From positions 124,001 to 188,000 of the forward strand of contig NZ_JSYP01000014.1 in NCBI RefSeq assembly GCF_000813005.1: a DNA stretch of 64,000 nt. The letters run 5' to 3'. The notes under the pieces are model-generated. The model did no database searches. It saw only the letters and a list, made by a program, of their open reading frames with translations, and was not told the origin of the DNA. Below, piece after piece: positions 16,414-26,753 of the stretch. The stretch comes from Flavobacterium sp. KMS. Its GTDB lineage: Bacteria > Bacteroidota > Bacteroidia > Flavobacteriales > Flavobacteriaceae. Every line of letters begins with the position of its first letter. Within the stretch, counting starts at the first letter, position 1. Position numbers and translations under genes: made by a program.

Positions 16414-17649
16414 TCAATCATTAAATACAATTTTAAAAGTTGCTCCTTCACCTACTTTACTACTTACACTTACTTGCCCTTTCATGGCTTCGATTTGATT
16501 TTTTGCAATATATAAACCTAATCCTTGTCCGTCTTTATGTCTATGAAATGTTTTATACATTCCAAATAATAAATCTCCATATTTATCCAGATCAATTCCT
16601 AAACCGTTATCGGCTATGGTCAGCGTTTTTTTTTCGTTTTCTATAAAGAAGTTTAATTTAATTATCGGAAAACGATTGGGGTGTGCATATCTAATTGCAT
16701 TTGTAAAAAAATTCAACAACACACTTTCTAAATAGGCCGGATTAAAATTAACAACAGTTCCTACGGGAATATTGTTTTCTATAGCTACTTTGTTTTTATG
16801 ATTATATCCATTAATTAAAGACAAAACTTTCATGAAATAAAAATTTATATCTAATGGCTTAACCACTATGTTTAGGTTATTCTGAATATTAACTATCTGA
16901 GACAAATCGGTTAATGTCTCGTTTAGGTCATTAGAAACTGTTCGAAGATTCATTAAAGTTTCGATATCGTTTTTATTTCCTTTTAATTCATTAATATCCA
17001 AAAGCAATTTAATATTACTTATATGGGTGTTTAAATTATGTGAAACGATATATGAAAAATTCAACAAACGATGTTTTTGCTTGCGGTATAATTCTATCTT
17101 ATTTTTTAATTCTAATTCTTTCTCTTTTTGGGAAGAGATATCAATATGAGTTCCTATAACTCTTAATGGTCTCCCGTTTATATCCCGTTCTATAACTTTA
17201 CCTTTGTCCAGAATCCATTTATACTCTCCATCTGAAGTTATTATTCGATGGTAATTTTCGTAAAAGGGTATTTTCTTATCAAAGTGTTTTTGAATGGTTG
17301 CATAATATTTTTCTAAATCATCTGGATGGACTATTTTATCCCAACGTTGTGAATTATCAAAAGTATCTGTCAATTTTAAGTCGAGTATTTTCATTGATTG
17401 CGACGAATAAAAAACGGTATTTGTTCTTATATCCCAGTCCCAAACTCCTATGGAGGACGCTTCTAATGCAAATTGAAAATGCTCTTCTGATAGTTTAAAT
17501 TTTGCTTTTTGTTTTCTTAAAGCAATTGCTTTGGGGATTCTTTTAGATAAAAACTTATCTATAAATAGGTATATAGCTTTTAGCTTATCAAGCTTTATTT
17601 TATATAAATTAGTATTTCTGTATTTAACTTTATCAAAGAGTAACGGCAT
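16414..17649 (-). CDS. PAS-domain sensor histidine kinase (cytosolic)
   Basis: A 411-aa kinase without membrane segments. Residues 54-175 are a PAS fold with PAC motif ('FQFALEASSIGVWDWDIRTN', 'GEYKWILDKGKVIERDINGR', 'GTHIDIS'). A coiled linker leads to the H-box 'FSYIVSHNLNTHISNIK' with His204, a divergent HisKA-type site in which the usual HE/HD-x-[RK] is H-N-L-N. An HATPase_c domain follows with N-box 'NFFTNAIRYAHP', G1 'IADNGLGIDL' and G2 'GQGLGLYIAKNQ'. It likely senses a soluble cue. The gene upstream encodes a small receiver-like protein (30 bp apart) that is its probable partner. Confidence 0.85.
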   Translation of the reverse strand: MPLLFDKVKYRNTNLYKIKLDKLKAIYLFIDKFLSKRIPKAIALRKQKAKFKLSEEHFQFALEASSIGVWDWDIRTNTVFYSSQSMKILDLKLTDTFDNSQRWDKIVHPDDLEKYYATIQKHFDKKIPFYENYHRIITSDGEYKWILDKGKVIERDINGRPLRVIGTHIDISSQKEKELELKNKIELYRKQKHRLLNFSYIVSHNLNTHISNIKLLLDINELKGNKNDIETLMNLRTVSNDLNETLTDLSQIVNIQNNLNIVVKPLDINFYFMKVLSLINGYNHKNKVAIENNIPVGTVVNFNPAYLESVLLNFFTNAIRYAHPNRFPIIKLNFFIENEKKTLTIADNGLGIDLDKYGDLLFGMYKTFHRHKDGQGLGLYIAKNQIEAMKGQVSVSSKVGEGATFKIVFND

Positions 17650-17678
17650 ACTTGTTTTTTACTTTATTATAACCCCTT

Positions 17679-18023
17679 TTATGCAACTATATTTAGATAG
17701 AACTTTAATTCGGCTCTCATTTCTGATTTAACTTTGGTTGGATCAAATAATAGTATATCCTCTATTTTTTCAAGTTTTGATTTCATTTCTTCATTTAGTG
17801 TCGAAACTATTAATGGAACTCCTCTTCTATGTATTTGCATTAAATCTATTAACTCTTTATCCGAATAAACCACAAATAACATTACGGCATATTCTTCTAC
17901 TTCTCCATCGAAGTTTTTAAAATTTTTATATACATCGAATGCAAAATGTTCTTTGAATTCATATTTTAAGAATCTCGAAAAACATTTCTGACTATCATAT
18001 ACCAATCCTCTTTTTTTCTTCAT
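17679..18023 (-). CDS. Small receiver-like protein upstream of the histidine kinase
   Basis: A 114-aa protein whose length and strand pattern fit a stand-alone response-regulator receiver. A first strand 'GLVYDSQ' carries Asp9, a third strand 'YAVMLFVVYSDK' is present, a fourth 'GVPLIVSTLNEE' is followed by helix, and a last strand 'DILLFDPTKV' precedes the C-terminal helix. The acidic pair and the conserved Lys of true receivers are not clearly in place, so it may be a pseudo-receiver. The family assignment is inference. It is the first gene of the kinase unit, 30 bp before it. Confidence 0.5.
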   Translation of the reverse strand: MKKKRGLVYDSQKCFSRFLKYEFKEHFAFDVYKNFKNFDGEVEEYAVMLFVVYSDKELIDLMQIHRRGVPLIVSTLNEEMKSKLEKIEDILLFDPTKVKSEMRAELKFYLNIVA

Positions 18024-18184
18024 CGTTTCCTTATAATTTAGCTCTGAGCAAAACCCAAAACTGTTATTATATTCTTATAGTATTGATTTGTATCCTTACT
18101 TATCAATACAAATTGAGAAACAAAAACTGTTCAAAATCATTTATTGAACAATTTTTGTTTTATAATCTAATCTTATTGCTGGGC

Positions 18185-21100
18185 TTAATTAATATATAAA
18201 TACCCGCTTTTTTCAATTCTTGATTCTGTATTTGTTTTATAACGCAGAATATAAAAATACGTTCCAGCTGGTACGATATCTCCATTTTTAACCGTTGATC
18301 TTCCTTCAGATATACCACGGAATACATTATTGTTTAATCCGTATCCATTAGCTTCATAAATCTTTACTCCCCAGCGATTATAAATCTCTACGGTATTGTC
18401 TGGATAATGCTGCAGCCCTTCTATTTTAAAATAATCATTTAATCCATCTCCATTGGCAGAAACTGCATTATAGATCACTACACCTGTAGGAACAACTGCT
18501 GCTTCTGCACGGTTATTATCTGGATTAGGATCTGTAGGTGTTGAATTCTTTAAATAAGCTACATTAAGATAATCTCCTGTTTCCAGTACTTTTGCTGTTA
18601 GCGTTAATGTTTCGGTTGTTCCCGCAGCTAAAACTGGAAGATTCCAAACACCATTGGCACTATTATAATTGCCTGAAGTAGTTGTTGCCATTACGTAACT
18701 ATACCCCGATGGTAACATTTCGTCAATGCTTACGTTTTTAAAATCACCTGTTCCAATATTGGTTGTTGTTATTGTAAATATTACGTTTCCTCCAATTGTT
18801 GGTGTTGGATTGTTTACCACTTTTCCTATTACTATATCTGAACAAACCGCTATTGTTACTGGAAAATGTATCGTAACAATCGGATTACAATTAGAAACAT
18901 TGATAAACTCTACTCCGATTGAACCATTTCCTGCTGCTGTCCATGTAACAGTCACGAAATCATCATTTAATTGTCCTCCTGCCTTAATTACACCTCCTGT
19001 AACAATCCAATTATAATCGGACATCGCTGCTGTTGTTTTGTAGGTTACCTCATCGCCAATACATGCTGTAGTATTCCAACCAATGGTTTCTCCTGGTAAA
19101 TCGGTTTTAATAATTGCTGTTACAGCTAAACGCACTACGTTTTCACAAGCTCCAACTCTTAACGAACCATAATAAATTGCTCCATGATTTAATGCTCTTT
19201 TAGTCGAAATTATATTTCCTGCAATTGGTGCATCATACCAAATAACGTTGCTTTCATTAGTAACCAAATCTCCAACTGTAGCTTTTTCATTTAAACAGAA
19301 TTCTTGGTTAGCATCTCCTGTTGGTGTTCTTGCATCATTAATTATTGCCGTTACGGCTAAACGTGTGGCACTTTCACACGTTCCAACGGTTAAGGATCCG
19401 TAATAAATAGTTCCATTTATTAATGCTGTTCCTGTCGGAATTATATTCCCTGCAATTGGAGCATCATACCAAATGACATTGTTTTCATTAGTAACTAAAT
19501 ATGAAACTGTAGCGTTAGATGCTAAACAAAATCCCTGAGTAGCATCTCCAGTTGGAGGTACTGTTTCGTTAACAGTTACCATCACTGCCATACCTGTATT
19601 CGCTTCACATGCATTATCACCTTTAACTGTTACATAATAAATTTTATCAGCTGTTAATACAGGTGTAGTAAAACTAACTCCAACGCCTAAAACATCTGTC
19701 AAAGCTGCATCTCTATACCAAGTAAATACTGGATTGATAACTGTAGAACTACTTGCTGTTAATACTGCTGTTTCTCCTACACAAATTTTCTGGTTTTCTA
19801 TTTTATCTATCACTCCTTCAGGATTTACCTTAATAGTAAATACAACTGGAATACCTGTGCAGCCAGCAGCTGTAGGTATTACTGTAATTGTAGCAATTTC
19901 TGTAGAATCACTAGTATTAATCGCTGTAAAATCAGGTATATTTCCTGTACCAACAGCAGCTAAACCAATTCTAGGATTATCATTTGTCCAACTATAAGTA
20001 GTTCCTGCTATATTACTATCAAAAATAATTTCTGAAACTATATTATTGGTACAAACCTCTTTACCAGTTGGTTTAGTCAAGATTATATCTGGATTTACAG
20101 TAATGGTAAATGTAAAAGACCCCGTTCCGCAAACAGTCCCAATTGGATGGACCGTTACTGTTGCTGTTACTGGCTTTGTTCCACTATTAATTGCTTTAAA
20201 AGAGGGTATATTAGGGCTTGAAATCCAATTATCTTCTAAACCAATACTCCAATCATCAACGCTCCACACATATAAAGTCCCGGGATCATTACTATCAAAA
20301 TTAATATCTGGAAAAATACATTGGTTGCCTGAGATCTGTGGAACTGGTGGCGTTACCACCAAAGCAGGATAAATTGTTGCCGTTACTGCAAGACGAATTT
20401 CGCTTTCACAAAGTGGGTAAACATGTGAAGCTGCGTAATAAGTTGTTCCATTAACCAAAGGAGTATTCGGCGCAACAAACCTACCAAACTCTGGGCTATC
20501 ATACCATTCAACATTAATTCCCGATACTACTAAATCGGAAACTGTAGCTGCTTCACAAAAGGATTGATTGGCATCTCCAATAGGTGTGTCAGGATGTGGA
20601 TTTACAATAATTGTAAACGGTTTAGCGGTACCCGGCAAATTTTCACAAACACCATCTCCTTTTACAGTTATATAATAAGTTGTTGTTACAAGAGGTTCTA
20701 ACCATATTGGCGAGGTACCTATTGGGTTTGTTAGCGCTTCATCATCATACCAAGTAAAAATAGGATTGCTTATTGTTGTGTAAGGTGGCAACGTAATACC
20801 TATACCCGGGCATATCGTCTGGTCAAGAATACTAATATCAGCAGCAACTGCTAATCGCTTTATTGTAACTGTTACAGCTAATCTAGAGATACTAGCACAA
20901 ATACCCGATTGTAATTCCCCATAATAAGTTCTTCCATTTATTAAAGATGTATTATTAGGTATTGCAATACCTCCTGTTGCCGTAGTAAACCAAATAACTC
21001 CTGTTTCATTGGTTACAAGATTGGCTATCGTAGCTGCTCCACAAAAAGATTGTACTACATCTCCCGTTGGTATTTCAGGTGTTGGGTTTACTGTTATTAC

Positions 21101-23812
21101 AATCTCTTTGGCAGTATTAGGTGCATTTTCGCAAACTCCATCACCTTGCACAGTAACATAATATGTTGTTGTAATAGTTGGAGTAACGCCATAATTTTCG
21201 CCTGTAGCAATTACATCTGTCAAGGCAGCATCACTATACCAAGTAAATATTGGATTAGCAACGCTGGATAAAACAAGCATATCAGCCCCCATTCCTTCGC
21301 AAATTGTCTGACTAAGTCCTGTAATATCGGCTGCAGTGGCTCTTCTCTTAACTTTTACCTCTATCTTATCTGTCACAACACAGCCGGAACGTGTGAGAAC
21401 TCTCACTGAATATTCTCCAGATTGAGGATTATCAAGTATCAAAGTATTAAAAGTTTTAGTAGTTCCATCTGGCAGCCTCCATTCGGCACTAGTTATCGGA
21501 CCTATTGATTTAACAGATAAATTCAATGTATCTGTATCACATAAAACATTGGTTCCCGTAATAACATGCCCTAAATTACTAACATAATCCATTTTAAAAG
21601 AAGCTTCCAATGCTGTTGGATAACAAGCCGTTTCTACTTTTACCATATAATCACCTGCGGTAAGATTAAGAAAATCAGAGAAACTTTGTCCTACTACAGG
21701 ATAATCGGTATCTGTAGACTTTTTTAAGTAATACATTGGCGATGTTGCATTTTTCACCACAACACTTAGTGTCCCCGTTGTAGATCCAGTACAAATTACT
21801 CCTCCTGATCCATTCATGTCAAACACAGGAAATTCTGATTTTACATCAAGTTCCCAAGGTCCTCCATACACATTTGTTGGAGTATAATAATCGACCAGGT
21901 TTATTTTATAAAGTCCTGTAATGTCACCTCGAAAAGCTGCTGTTACAGTTTCGCGGAAAGACATTGGCCAACTATAACTACTATCTACTATTGCATTAGT
22001 TTCAGTATAACCTGCTGGACCATCAATTACTTTAAAACCTATTTGGGGAACATTGAACATAGATTCAAAACTCGTACTGGGATAAGGTCTTAATAATCCC
22101 TGATTACTAATTTTATAATTAAATGTTTTTATATAACGATCACAAGATACAGGATCTGGTGTAATGGTTGAAGTAACCGAAATACTATCTATTACTCTAT
22201 CTAACGTAGTTGTAAAAGTCCTGTCATAACATCCTGTTGCCGAAGTAATATGAACAGAATAATTGCCCACTTCCAGATTATCACTAATCAATGTACCACT
22301 ATAGCTCATCGTGTTAACCGTTTTCTCTAGATAAAAGCCATTGGGCCCTGTAACTGCTATAGTATAAGGCATTGGCATATAATAATCTAATTTAATACCA
22401 AGCTGACTCTTACCAAAGTTTTTAAAATCGGCCATACTAGCCAATTCAAGCGGTAATTCATCTTGATTATAGTAACGAAAATTAGCTGGATCTATAAACA
22501 CTTCTGTTCTTGAATTCATGTTTATCCATTGCCCTCTTGTTACGTTTACAAAAGAAAGTCTGTTTAATTCACTTCCATTAATATCTGTAAGTTTAAAAGT
22601 ATAAGTATTTCCTATCGCTAACTGTGCTTCAAAATCATTTTGGTTTGCTGCCGTTATAGTGTATTGTTTTGGAGGTACTACTCCATTTTTTTCAGTAATA
22701 GTTAAAGTAAGTGGATCACAAAAACCCGAAAGTAATGATAATCTTGATAATGTAACTAAACCTGTTGGGGTACAAAGCGTACTTGCTTTATCATCGGCTA
22801 AGTAAAATGTTAATCCCGCATTTGCGATAAGCTTAGGCAAAAATTCATTTTTACGAGATGGCAGATTATAAATAGTCGATTTTTCTATTCCGCAAATAGA
22901 GACCCACAAAGTCATAGATTTCCACGCATTTATATCCAATGGCAAAGGTTGCTTATAAGCTATAAGCTCATTATAAGTCATATAAGGCGTTTTTACACCA
23001 TCATATTCTACAGCATACATTCTTGTCATTCCTGGTACTTGCGAAATAGGAAACACATCATTACCTGTAATTACAGGAATCCCACCAGAATAACTAAAAT
23101 CATAATAAGCATCAGTAACAGGGTCACATATTGTTCCTGCACCACCATGAGCAACTTTAACATTATTATCCCAATACCAGTATGTAGGCGTAGTAACAGT
23201 AAAATTATAAACAATATTTGGGGCAATAACATAAGGACTATTACTGTTTACAATTGTCCCGCAATTGTCTTTTACTCTTATTTTATAAGTGCCAGCAGGC
23301 ATACCTTGAAAATTATAACTACTATATGAAATTTCTTCTCTTACTATTACATCATTAGTATCTAATATTGTTATTGTATAAGGAACAGCACCTCCATTGG
23401 GAACAACTGTTAATCTTGCCCCAGGATTTGTATCCGTAGCACAATAAGCCAATCGGTTAGAATAAATATTATTTATTGTTAATGTCCTTCCTGATCCATA
23501 ATCTGGCACAATAACCTCTTTGGTTATTGGAGTCGATGCATTGTTGTCATCATATACTCCTACAGTATAAGTACCCGGTGCCAAATTTAAAAAAACAGGA
23601 TCATCTTGTGGAGTACCAATTACTGATCGGGTTACTTTATAATCTACCAGTTCATATTGTACTCTCCCAACTGCATTAGTCGCCGTTACTGTAATCGAAC
23701 CATCGTTTACACAAAAGGCTGGTGTACTCACTGTCGTAAAATCAAGCACTTGAGCTCCTCCTACTAATGGCAGAAAACCCAAAAGCAATATTAGTAATTT
23801 TATATTCTTCAT
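18185..23812 (-). CDS. Giant T9SS-exported surface protein with gliding-motility C-terminal domain
   Basis: An 1875-aa secreted protein: signal peptide MKNIKLLILLLGFLPLVGGAQ, then many Ig-like and beta-sandwich repeats with paired Cys. The centre (about 900-1600) is built from repeated modules ending 'RLAVTA' with a 'ITGLSQTICEG..ATLP..TWY' pattern (CHU_C-associated Ig-like domains). About 1655-1775 is a DUF11-like domain ('GGNVIFTITTTNIGTGDFKNV'). The last 95 residues ('VSANGDGLNDYFKIEGLQHY', 'VEIYNRWGVKIYE', 'PAGTYFYILRY') are the type B T9SS sorting/gliding-motility-associated C-terminal domain. It should be a cell-surface adhesin comparable in kind to SprB. Downstream partners in the same unit are an OmpA protein and a PorP/SprF protein. 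Confidence 0.88.
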   Translation of the reverse strand: MKNIKLLILLLGFLPLVGGAQVLDFTTVSTPAFCVNDGSITVTATNAVGRVQYELVDYKVTRSVIGTPQDDPVFLNLAPGTYTVGVYDDNNASTPITKEVIVPDYGSGRTLTINNIYSNRLAYCATDTNPGARLTVVPNGGAVPYTITILDTNDVIVREEISYSSYNFQGMPAGTYKIRVKDNCGTIVNSNSPYVIAPNIVYNFTVTTPTYWYWDNNVKVAHGGAGTICDPVTDAYYDFSYSGGIPVITGNDVFPISQVPGMTRMYAVEYDGVKTPYMTYNELIAYKQPLPLDINAWKSMTLWVSICGIEKSTIYNLPSRKNEFLPKLIANAGLTFYLADDKASTLCTPTGLVTLSRLSLLSGFCDPLTLTITEKNGVVPPKQYTITAANQNDFEAQLAIGNTYTFKLTDINGSELNRLSFVNVTRGQWINMNSRTEVFIDPANFRYYNQDELPLELASMADFKNFGKSQLGIKLDYYMPMPYTIAVTGPNGFYLEKTVNTMSYSGTLISDNLEVGNYSVHITSATGCYDRTFTTTLDRVIDSISVTSTITPDPVSCDRYIKTFNYKISNQGLLRPYPSTSFESMFNVPQIGFKVIDGPAGYTETNAIVDSSYSWPMSFRETVTAAFRGDITGLYKINLVDYYTPTNVYGGPWELDVKSEFPVFDMNGSGGVICTGSTTGTLSVVVKNATSPMYYLKKSTDTDYPVVGQSFSDFLNLTAGDYMVKVETACYPTALEASFKMDYVSNLGHVITGTNVLCDTDTLNLSVKSIGPITSAEWRLPDGTTKTFNTLILDNPQSGEYSVRVLTRSGCVVTDKIEVKVKRRATAADITGLSQTICEGMGADMLVLSSVANPIFTWYSDAALTDVIATGENYGVTPTITTTYYVTVQGDGVCENAPNTAKEIVITVNPTPEIPTGDVVQSFCGAATIANLVTNETGVIWFTTATGGIAIPNNTSLINGRTYYGELQSGICASISRLAVTVTIKRLAVAADISILDQTICPGIGITLPPYTTISNPIFTWYDDEALTNPIGTSPIWLEPLVTTTYYITVKGDGVCENLPGTAKPFTIIVNPHPDTPIGDANQSFCEAATVSDLVVSGINVEWYDSPEFGRFVAPNTPLVNGTTYYAASHVYPLCESEIRLAVTATIYPALVVTPPVPQISGNQCIFPDINFDSNDPGTLYVWSVDDWSIGLEDNWISSPNIPSFKAINSGTKPVTATVTVHPIGTVCGTGSFTFTITVNPDIILTKPTGKEVCTNNIVSEIIFDSNIAGTTYSWTNDNPRIGLAAVGTGNIPDFTAINTSDSTEIATITVIPTAAGCTGIPVVFTIKVNPEGVIDKIENQKICVGETAVLTASSSTVINPVFTWYRDAALTDVLGVGVSFTTPVLTADKIYYVTVKGDNACEANTGMAVMVTVNETVPPTGDATQGFCLASNATVSYLVTNENNVIWYDAPIAGNIIPTGTALINGTIYYGSLTVGTCESATRLAVTAIINDARTPTGDANQEFCLNEKATVGDLVTNESNVIWYDAPIAGNIISTKRALNHGAIYYGSLRVGACENVVRLAVTAIIKTDLPGETIGWNTTACIGDEVTYKTTAAMSDYNWIVTGGVIKAGGQLNDDFVTVTWTAAGNGSIGVEFINVSNCNPIVTIHFPVTIAVCSDIVIGKVVNNPTPTIGGNVIFTITTTNIGTGDFKNVSIDEMLPSGYSYVMATTTSGNYNSANGVWNLPVLAAGTTETLTLTAKVLETGDYLNVAYLKNSTPTDPNPDNNRAEAAVVPTGVVIYNAVSANGDGLNDYFKIEGLQHYPDNTVEIYNRWGVKIYEANGYGLNNNVFRGISEGRSTVKNGDIVPAGTYFYILRYKTNTESRIEKSGYLYIN
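19110..19570. repeat. Two near-identical Ig-like module repeats inside the adhesin gene
   Basis: Two adjacent modules share long identical protein stretches (VIWYDAPIAGNII, 'YYGSL.VG.CE...RLAVTAII') and clearly related DNA, so they arose by recent internal duplication. Further, more diverged modules lie between 19.5 and 21.3 kb. Such repeats allow length variation of the adhesin by recombination. Confidence 0.7.
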
Positions 23813-23847
23813 ATTTTTATATTGTAATTCTTTGAACTAAATAATTT

Positions 23848-25785
23848 CTATTTACCCATATTTATAATAAACTCACTACGCCTATTGGCTAGATGTTGCT
23901 CTTCTGTACACGATACGCCATCATTACAACCATTTATCAATTGTGATTCTCCATATCCTTTTGCCGTTAGTCGGCTTTTATCAATCCCATTTTTAATCAT
24001 GTATTTCATCGTAGCCTGCGCTCTTTTTTCTGATAGTTTTTGGTTGTAAGCTATACTTGCGCGGCTGTCTGTATGAGAACGAATATCAACTTTCATTGTC
24101 GGGTATTCATTCATAACAGCTATAATCTTGGCTAAATCATGCTCTGCAATTGGATTAATATCCGATTTATCCAATTCGAAATGAATATTAGAGATCCCAA
24201 AAACTTTTGCTAAATCATCTCCTGTAGTAATTGTTTTTACTTTTTTACTTAAAGCAAAATCTTGTTGTGTTTTTCCTGTAATTTGAGAAGTCGTAACATT
24301 AACTTCTTTTGTTTCGTAGTCTTTCTGTAAAACACGTACATAATAATTTTCTTCGCATACAACTTCATGAGTATATGCTCCGTTATCATTGGAATAAACC
24401 TCTTTTAATAAATTAAATTTCGAGTCGAATAATTGTACTTGTACATTAGCCAAAGGCGTCCCTGCAACATCATCGGTAATAATACCTACAAGTTCTTGGT
24501 CACAATTATAGGTTAAGGGAAGTTTCTCTTTTAGTTTGAAGATATCATCATAACCAATAGTTTCTTCTCTATTTGTCGAAAAAAAACCATGTTTGGATTG
24601 CGAATTAATCCAAAAAGCAAAATCATCATTACTGCTATTTACTGGTGCCCCAATATTAAATACTCTTTGGTAGGTATTGTTTTTTTCTAATGGGGATACA
24701 AAAATATCCAGTCCGCCTAATCCAGGATGTCCATTTGAAGCAAAATACAATTCATTTGCCTCTGAAATAAAAGGGAATGTTTCTTTTCCTTCAGTATTAA
24801 TTTTATCTCCTAAATTTTCTGGGGTTCCAAAACTTCCATCAGCATTAATCGATACTTTAAATATATCTGAATCCCCTTTGGTTTCGGGCATATTCGAAGC
24901 AAAGTAAAGTGTTTTCTCATCTGGACTAAGCGCCGGATGTGCTACACTATATTCATTGGAGTTAAAAGGCAATTCGACAATATTTGTCCATTTATTATCT
25001 TTTAAAACTGCTCTGTATATTTTTAAAAGAATCGTTTTGTCTTTGCTTTTTTGATTCTTCCCGTCCAAGAAATTATTTCGGGTAAAATACATCGTTTTCC
25101 CATCTTTGGTAAATACTGGAGTTGACTCGTTTACATGAGTGGTTATTACTTCCGAAAATCGTTTCGGAGTACTTAGATTTCCATTATCATCTACAATTGA
25201 AGTATATAAATTGGTAAACGATTGATTTGTCCATTTATCTCTGCGCTTTACAAATCCCATTGTATCTCTTGCCGAAGTAAAAACCAGTTGATTACCTAAA
25301 AAACTAGTTCCATAATCAGAATATTCCGAGTTGATTCCTGCATTCTCTACAGTATATCTCCCTGAGTTTTTCTTAATCACTTCCAGATAGTCCTTTTGCT
25401 TATTATACAATTGAGCTCTGCTATCCTGACCCGATTTCAGGCTGAATTGATCCAGTATTGCATCAGCTTCTTTATAATCTCCAATCGCTTTTAAACTTTG
25501 TGCATAACGATAGTAATACTCTGTTGGTATGGTTTCTTTTAAATCAAAAAGTGCTGTGTACCATTTTTCGGCTTTGGCCAATTCACCATTGAAATAATAT
25601 GCATTTCCTAGTTTCTGAAATAAGTCCGTCGATTTATATCCTTTCCCGGCTATATTTTCGTAAACCTTTATAGCATCGATATAAGCAAATTGATCATAGT
25701 TTTTATCTGCTGTTTTAACTTCTCTCTTTTGAGCAAAAGCAATACTGATACTGAACAGAAATATAAATAGTAATTTTAGTTTCAT
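23848..25785 (-). CDS. OmpA-family protein with TPR, PD40 and peptidoglycan-binding domains
   Basis: A 645-aa outer-membrane-associated protein: signal peptide (MKLKLLFIFLFSISIAFAQ), TPR-like helices (about 25-130), a PD40/WD40-like beta-propeller ('TPVFTKDGKTMYFTRNNF', 'HPALSPDEKTLYFASN', 'FPFISEANELYFASNGHPG'), a carboxypeptidase-regulatory-like fold (about 440-510, 'VGIITDDVAGTPLANVQVQL') and a C-terminal OmpA domain ('NIHFELDKSDINPIAEHDL', 'DIRSHTDSRASIAYNQ', 'LANRRSEFIINMG'). It lies 35 bp upstream of the adhesin and 30 bp downstream of the PorP/SprF gene, so the three form one operon. It probably anchors the surface complex to peptidoglycan. Confidence 0.88.
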   Translation of the reverse strand: MKLKLLFIFLFSISIAFAQKREVKTADKNYDQFAYIDAIKVYENIAGKGYKSTDLFQKLGNAYYFNGELAKAEKWYTALFDLKETIPTEYYYRYAQSLKAIGDYKEADAILDQFSLKSGQDSRAQLYNKQKDYLEVIKKNSGRYTVENAGINSEYSDYGTSFLGNQLVFTSARDTMGFVKRRDKWTNQSFTNLYTSIVDDNGNLSTPKRFSEVITTHVNESTPVFTKDGKTMYFTRNNFLDGKNQKSKDKTILLKIYRAVLKDNKWTNIVELPFNSNEYSVAHPALSPDEKTLYFASNMPETKGDSDIFKVSINADGSFGTPENLGDKINTEGKETFPFISEANELYFASNGHPGLGGLDIFVSPLEKNNTYQRVFNIGAPVNSSNDDFAFWINSQSKHGFFSTNREETIGYDDIFKLKEKLPLTYNCDQELVGIITDDVAGTPLANVQVQLFDSKFNLLKEVYSNDNGAYTHEVVCEENYYVRVLQKDYETKEVNVTTSQITGKTQQDFALSKKVKTITTGDDLAKVFGISNIHFELDKSDINPIAEHDLAKIIAVMNEYPTMKVDIRSHTDSRASIAYNQKLSEKRAQATMKYMIKNGIDKSRLTAKGYGESQLINGCNDGVSCTEEQHLANRRSEFIINMGK

Positions 25786-25815
25786 ATGTAGTTCTATTTT
25801 GTAATAAATTGGATC

Positions 25816-26739
25816 TTAAAAGAATCGAGGAGAAACGATTCTGGTATAATTTTTAAAAAGCTCAAACCGTAGAAAAATCTCATGTGAACCTGAGTTGTAA
25901 TTTGCCAACCTGGTTGTTTCGGCATCATAAGCATAGCCAATCAACAAACCATCAGATACCTGAAAACCTACCATTGCACTTAAAGCTGCGCTCCAGCGAT
26001 AAGCAACTCCGGCAGTGAATTTATCATCGAATAAAAAATTAGCCGATATATCTACTTGTAAAGGAGCTCCATCAACCATTTTTGTCAATAAGGAGGGTTT
26101 GAATTTTAAATTGTAGTCTAAATCGAAAACATATCCTGCCATTAAATAATAGTTTATGCGCTCTTTGGCAACATAACTATAGGCACTTTTATCAAAATAA
26201 CTATTCTCTAATATTTTTGGAATCGATAATCCAACATAAAATTTATCTGAGTGTAAATAAACTCCTGCTCCAATATTTGGAGAAAACTTATTATTGATAT
26301 TATCTTGAAAATTAGGATCTAAAGGATCATAAATATTTAGTTTGGTGTAATCGACATTAAGTAAACCTGCCGTAGCTTTTAACCCAAAAGATAATTTATA
26401 GTTAACCGAAGTATTAATTGTATAAGAGAAATCGGCCGCAATATCATTCTCTGTCATTGGTCCTATCTGATCATTGATAACCGATATTCCTAAACCAACA
26501 TTACTATTGTTAATAGGCGTATTAAAAGATATGACATTGGTAAGCGGAGCGCCATCTAACCCAACCCACTGATTCCTATGCAAACCAAAAATACTCATTA
26601 CGCCACGTGAACCCGCATAAGCAGGATTTATACTTGTTGTATTGTACATGTATTGTGTGTATTGCGAATCTTGCTGCGCCCAAGCAGCACTATATACCAA
26701 TAGTGCTACTAGTATTAGCCTTATTCTTTTATTTCCCAT
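25816..26739 (-). CDS. PorP/SprF-family T9SS membrane protein
   Basis: A 307-aa outer-membrane beta-barrel partner of T9SS type B adhesins. I start it at 26739 (MGNKRIRLILVALLVYSAAWAQ, a good signal peptide). The 10-codon extension upstream would begin before the predicted transcript start. Family marks: 'QDSQYTQYMYNTTSINPAYAG', 'SIFGLHRNQWVGLDGAP', 'NVGLGISVINDQIGP' and a barrel ending 'HEIFLRFELFKNYTRIVSPRFF'. PorP/SprF proteins are needed to attach SprB-like proteins to the surface, so it is the expected partner of the 1875-aa adhesin in the same operon. Confidence 0.92.
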   Translation of the reverse strand: MGNKRIRLILVALLVYSAAWAQQDSQYTQYMYNTTSINPAYAGSRGVMSIFGLHRNQWVGLDGAPLTNVISFNTPINNSNVGLGISVINDQIGPMTENDIAADFSYTINTSVNYKLSFGLKATAGLLNVDYTKLNIYDPLDPNFQDNINNKFSPNIGAGVYLHSDKFYVGLSIPKILENSYFDKSAYSYVAKERINYYLMAGYVFDLDYNLKFKPSLLTKMVDGAPLQVDISANFLFDDKFTAGVAYRWSAALSAMVGFQVSDGLLIGYAYDAETTRLANYNSGSHEIFLRFELFKNYTRIVSPRFF

Positions 26740-26753
26740 TACTAAATAATTTA

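Noticed and set aside
19110-21300. CRISPR-like regularly spaced repeats
   Set aside because: The repeats are coding Ig-like modules of the adhesin, are long and diverged, and have no spacers.
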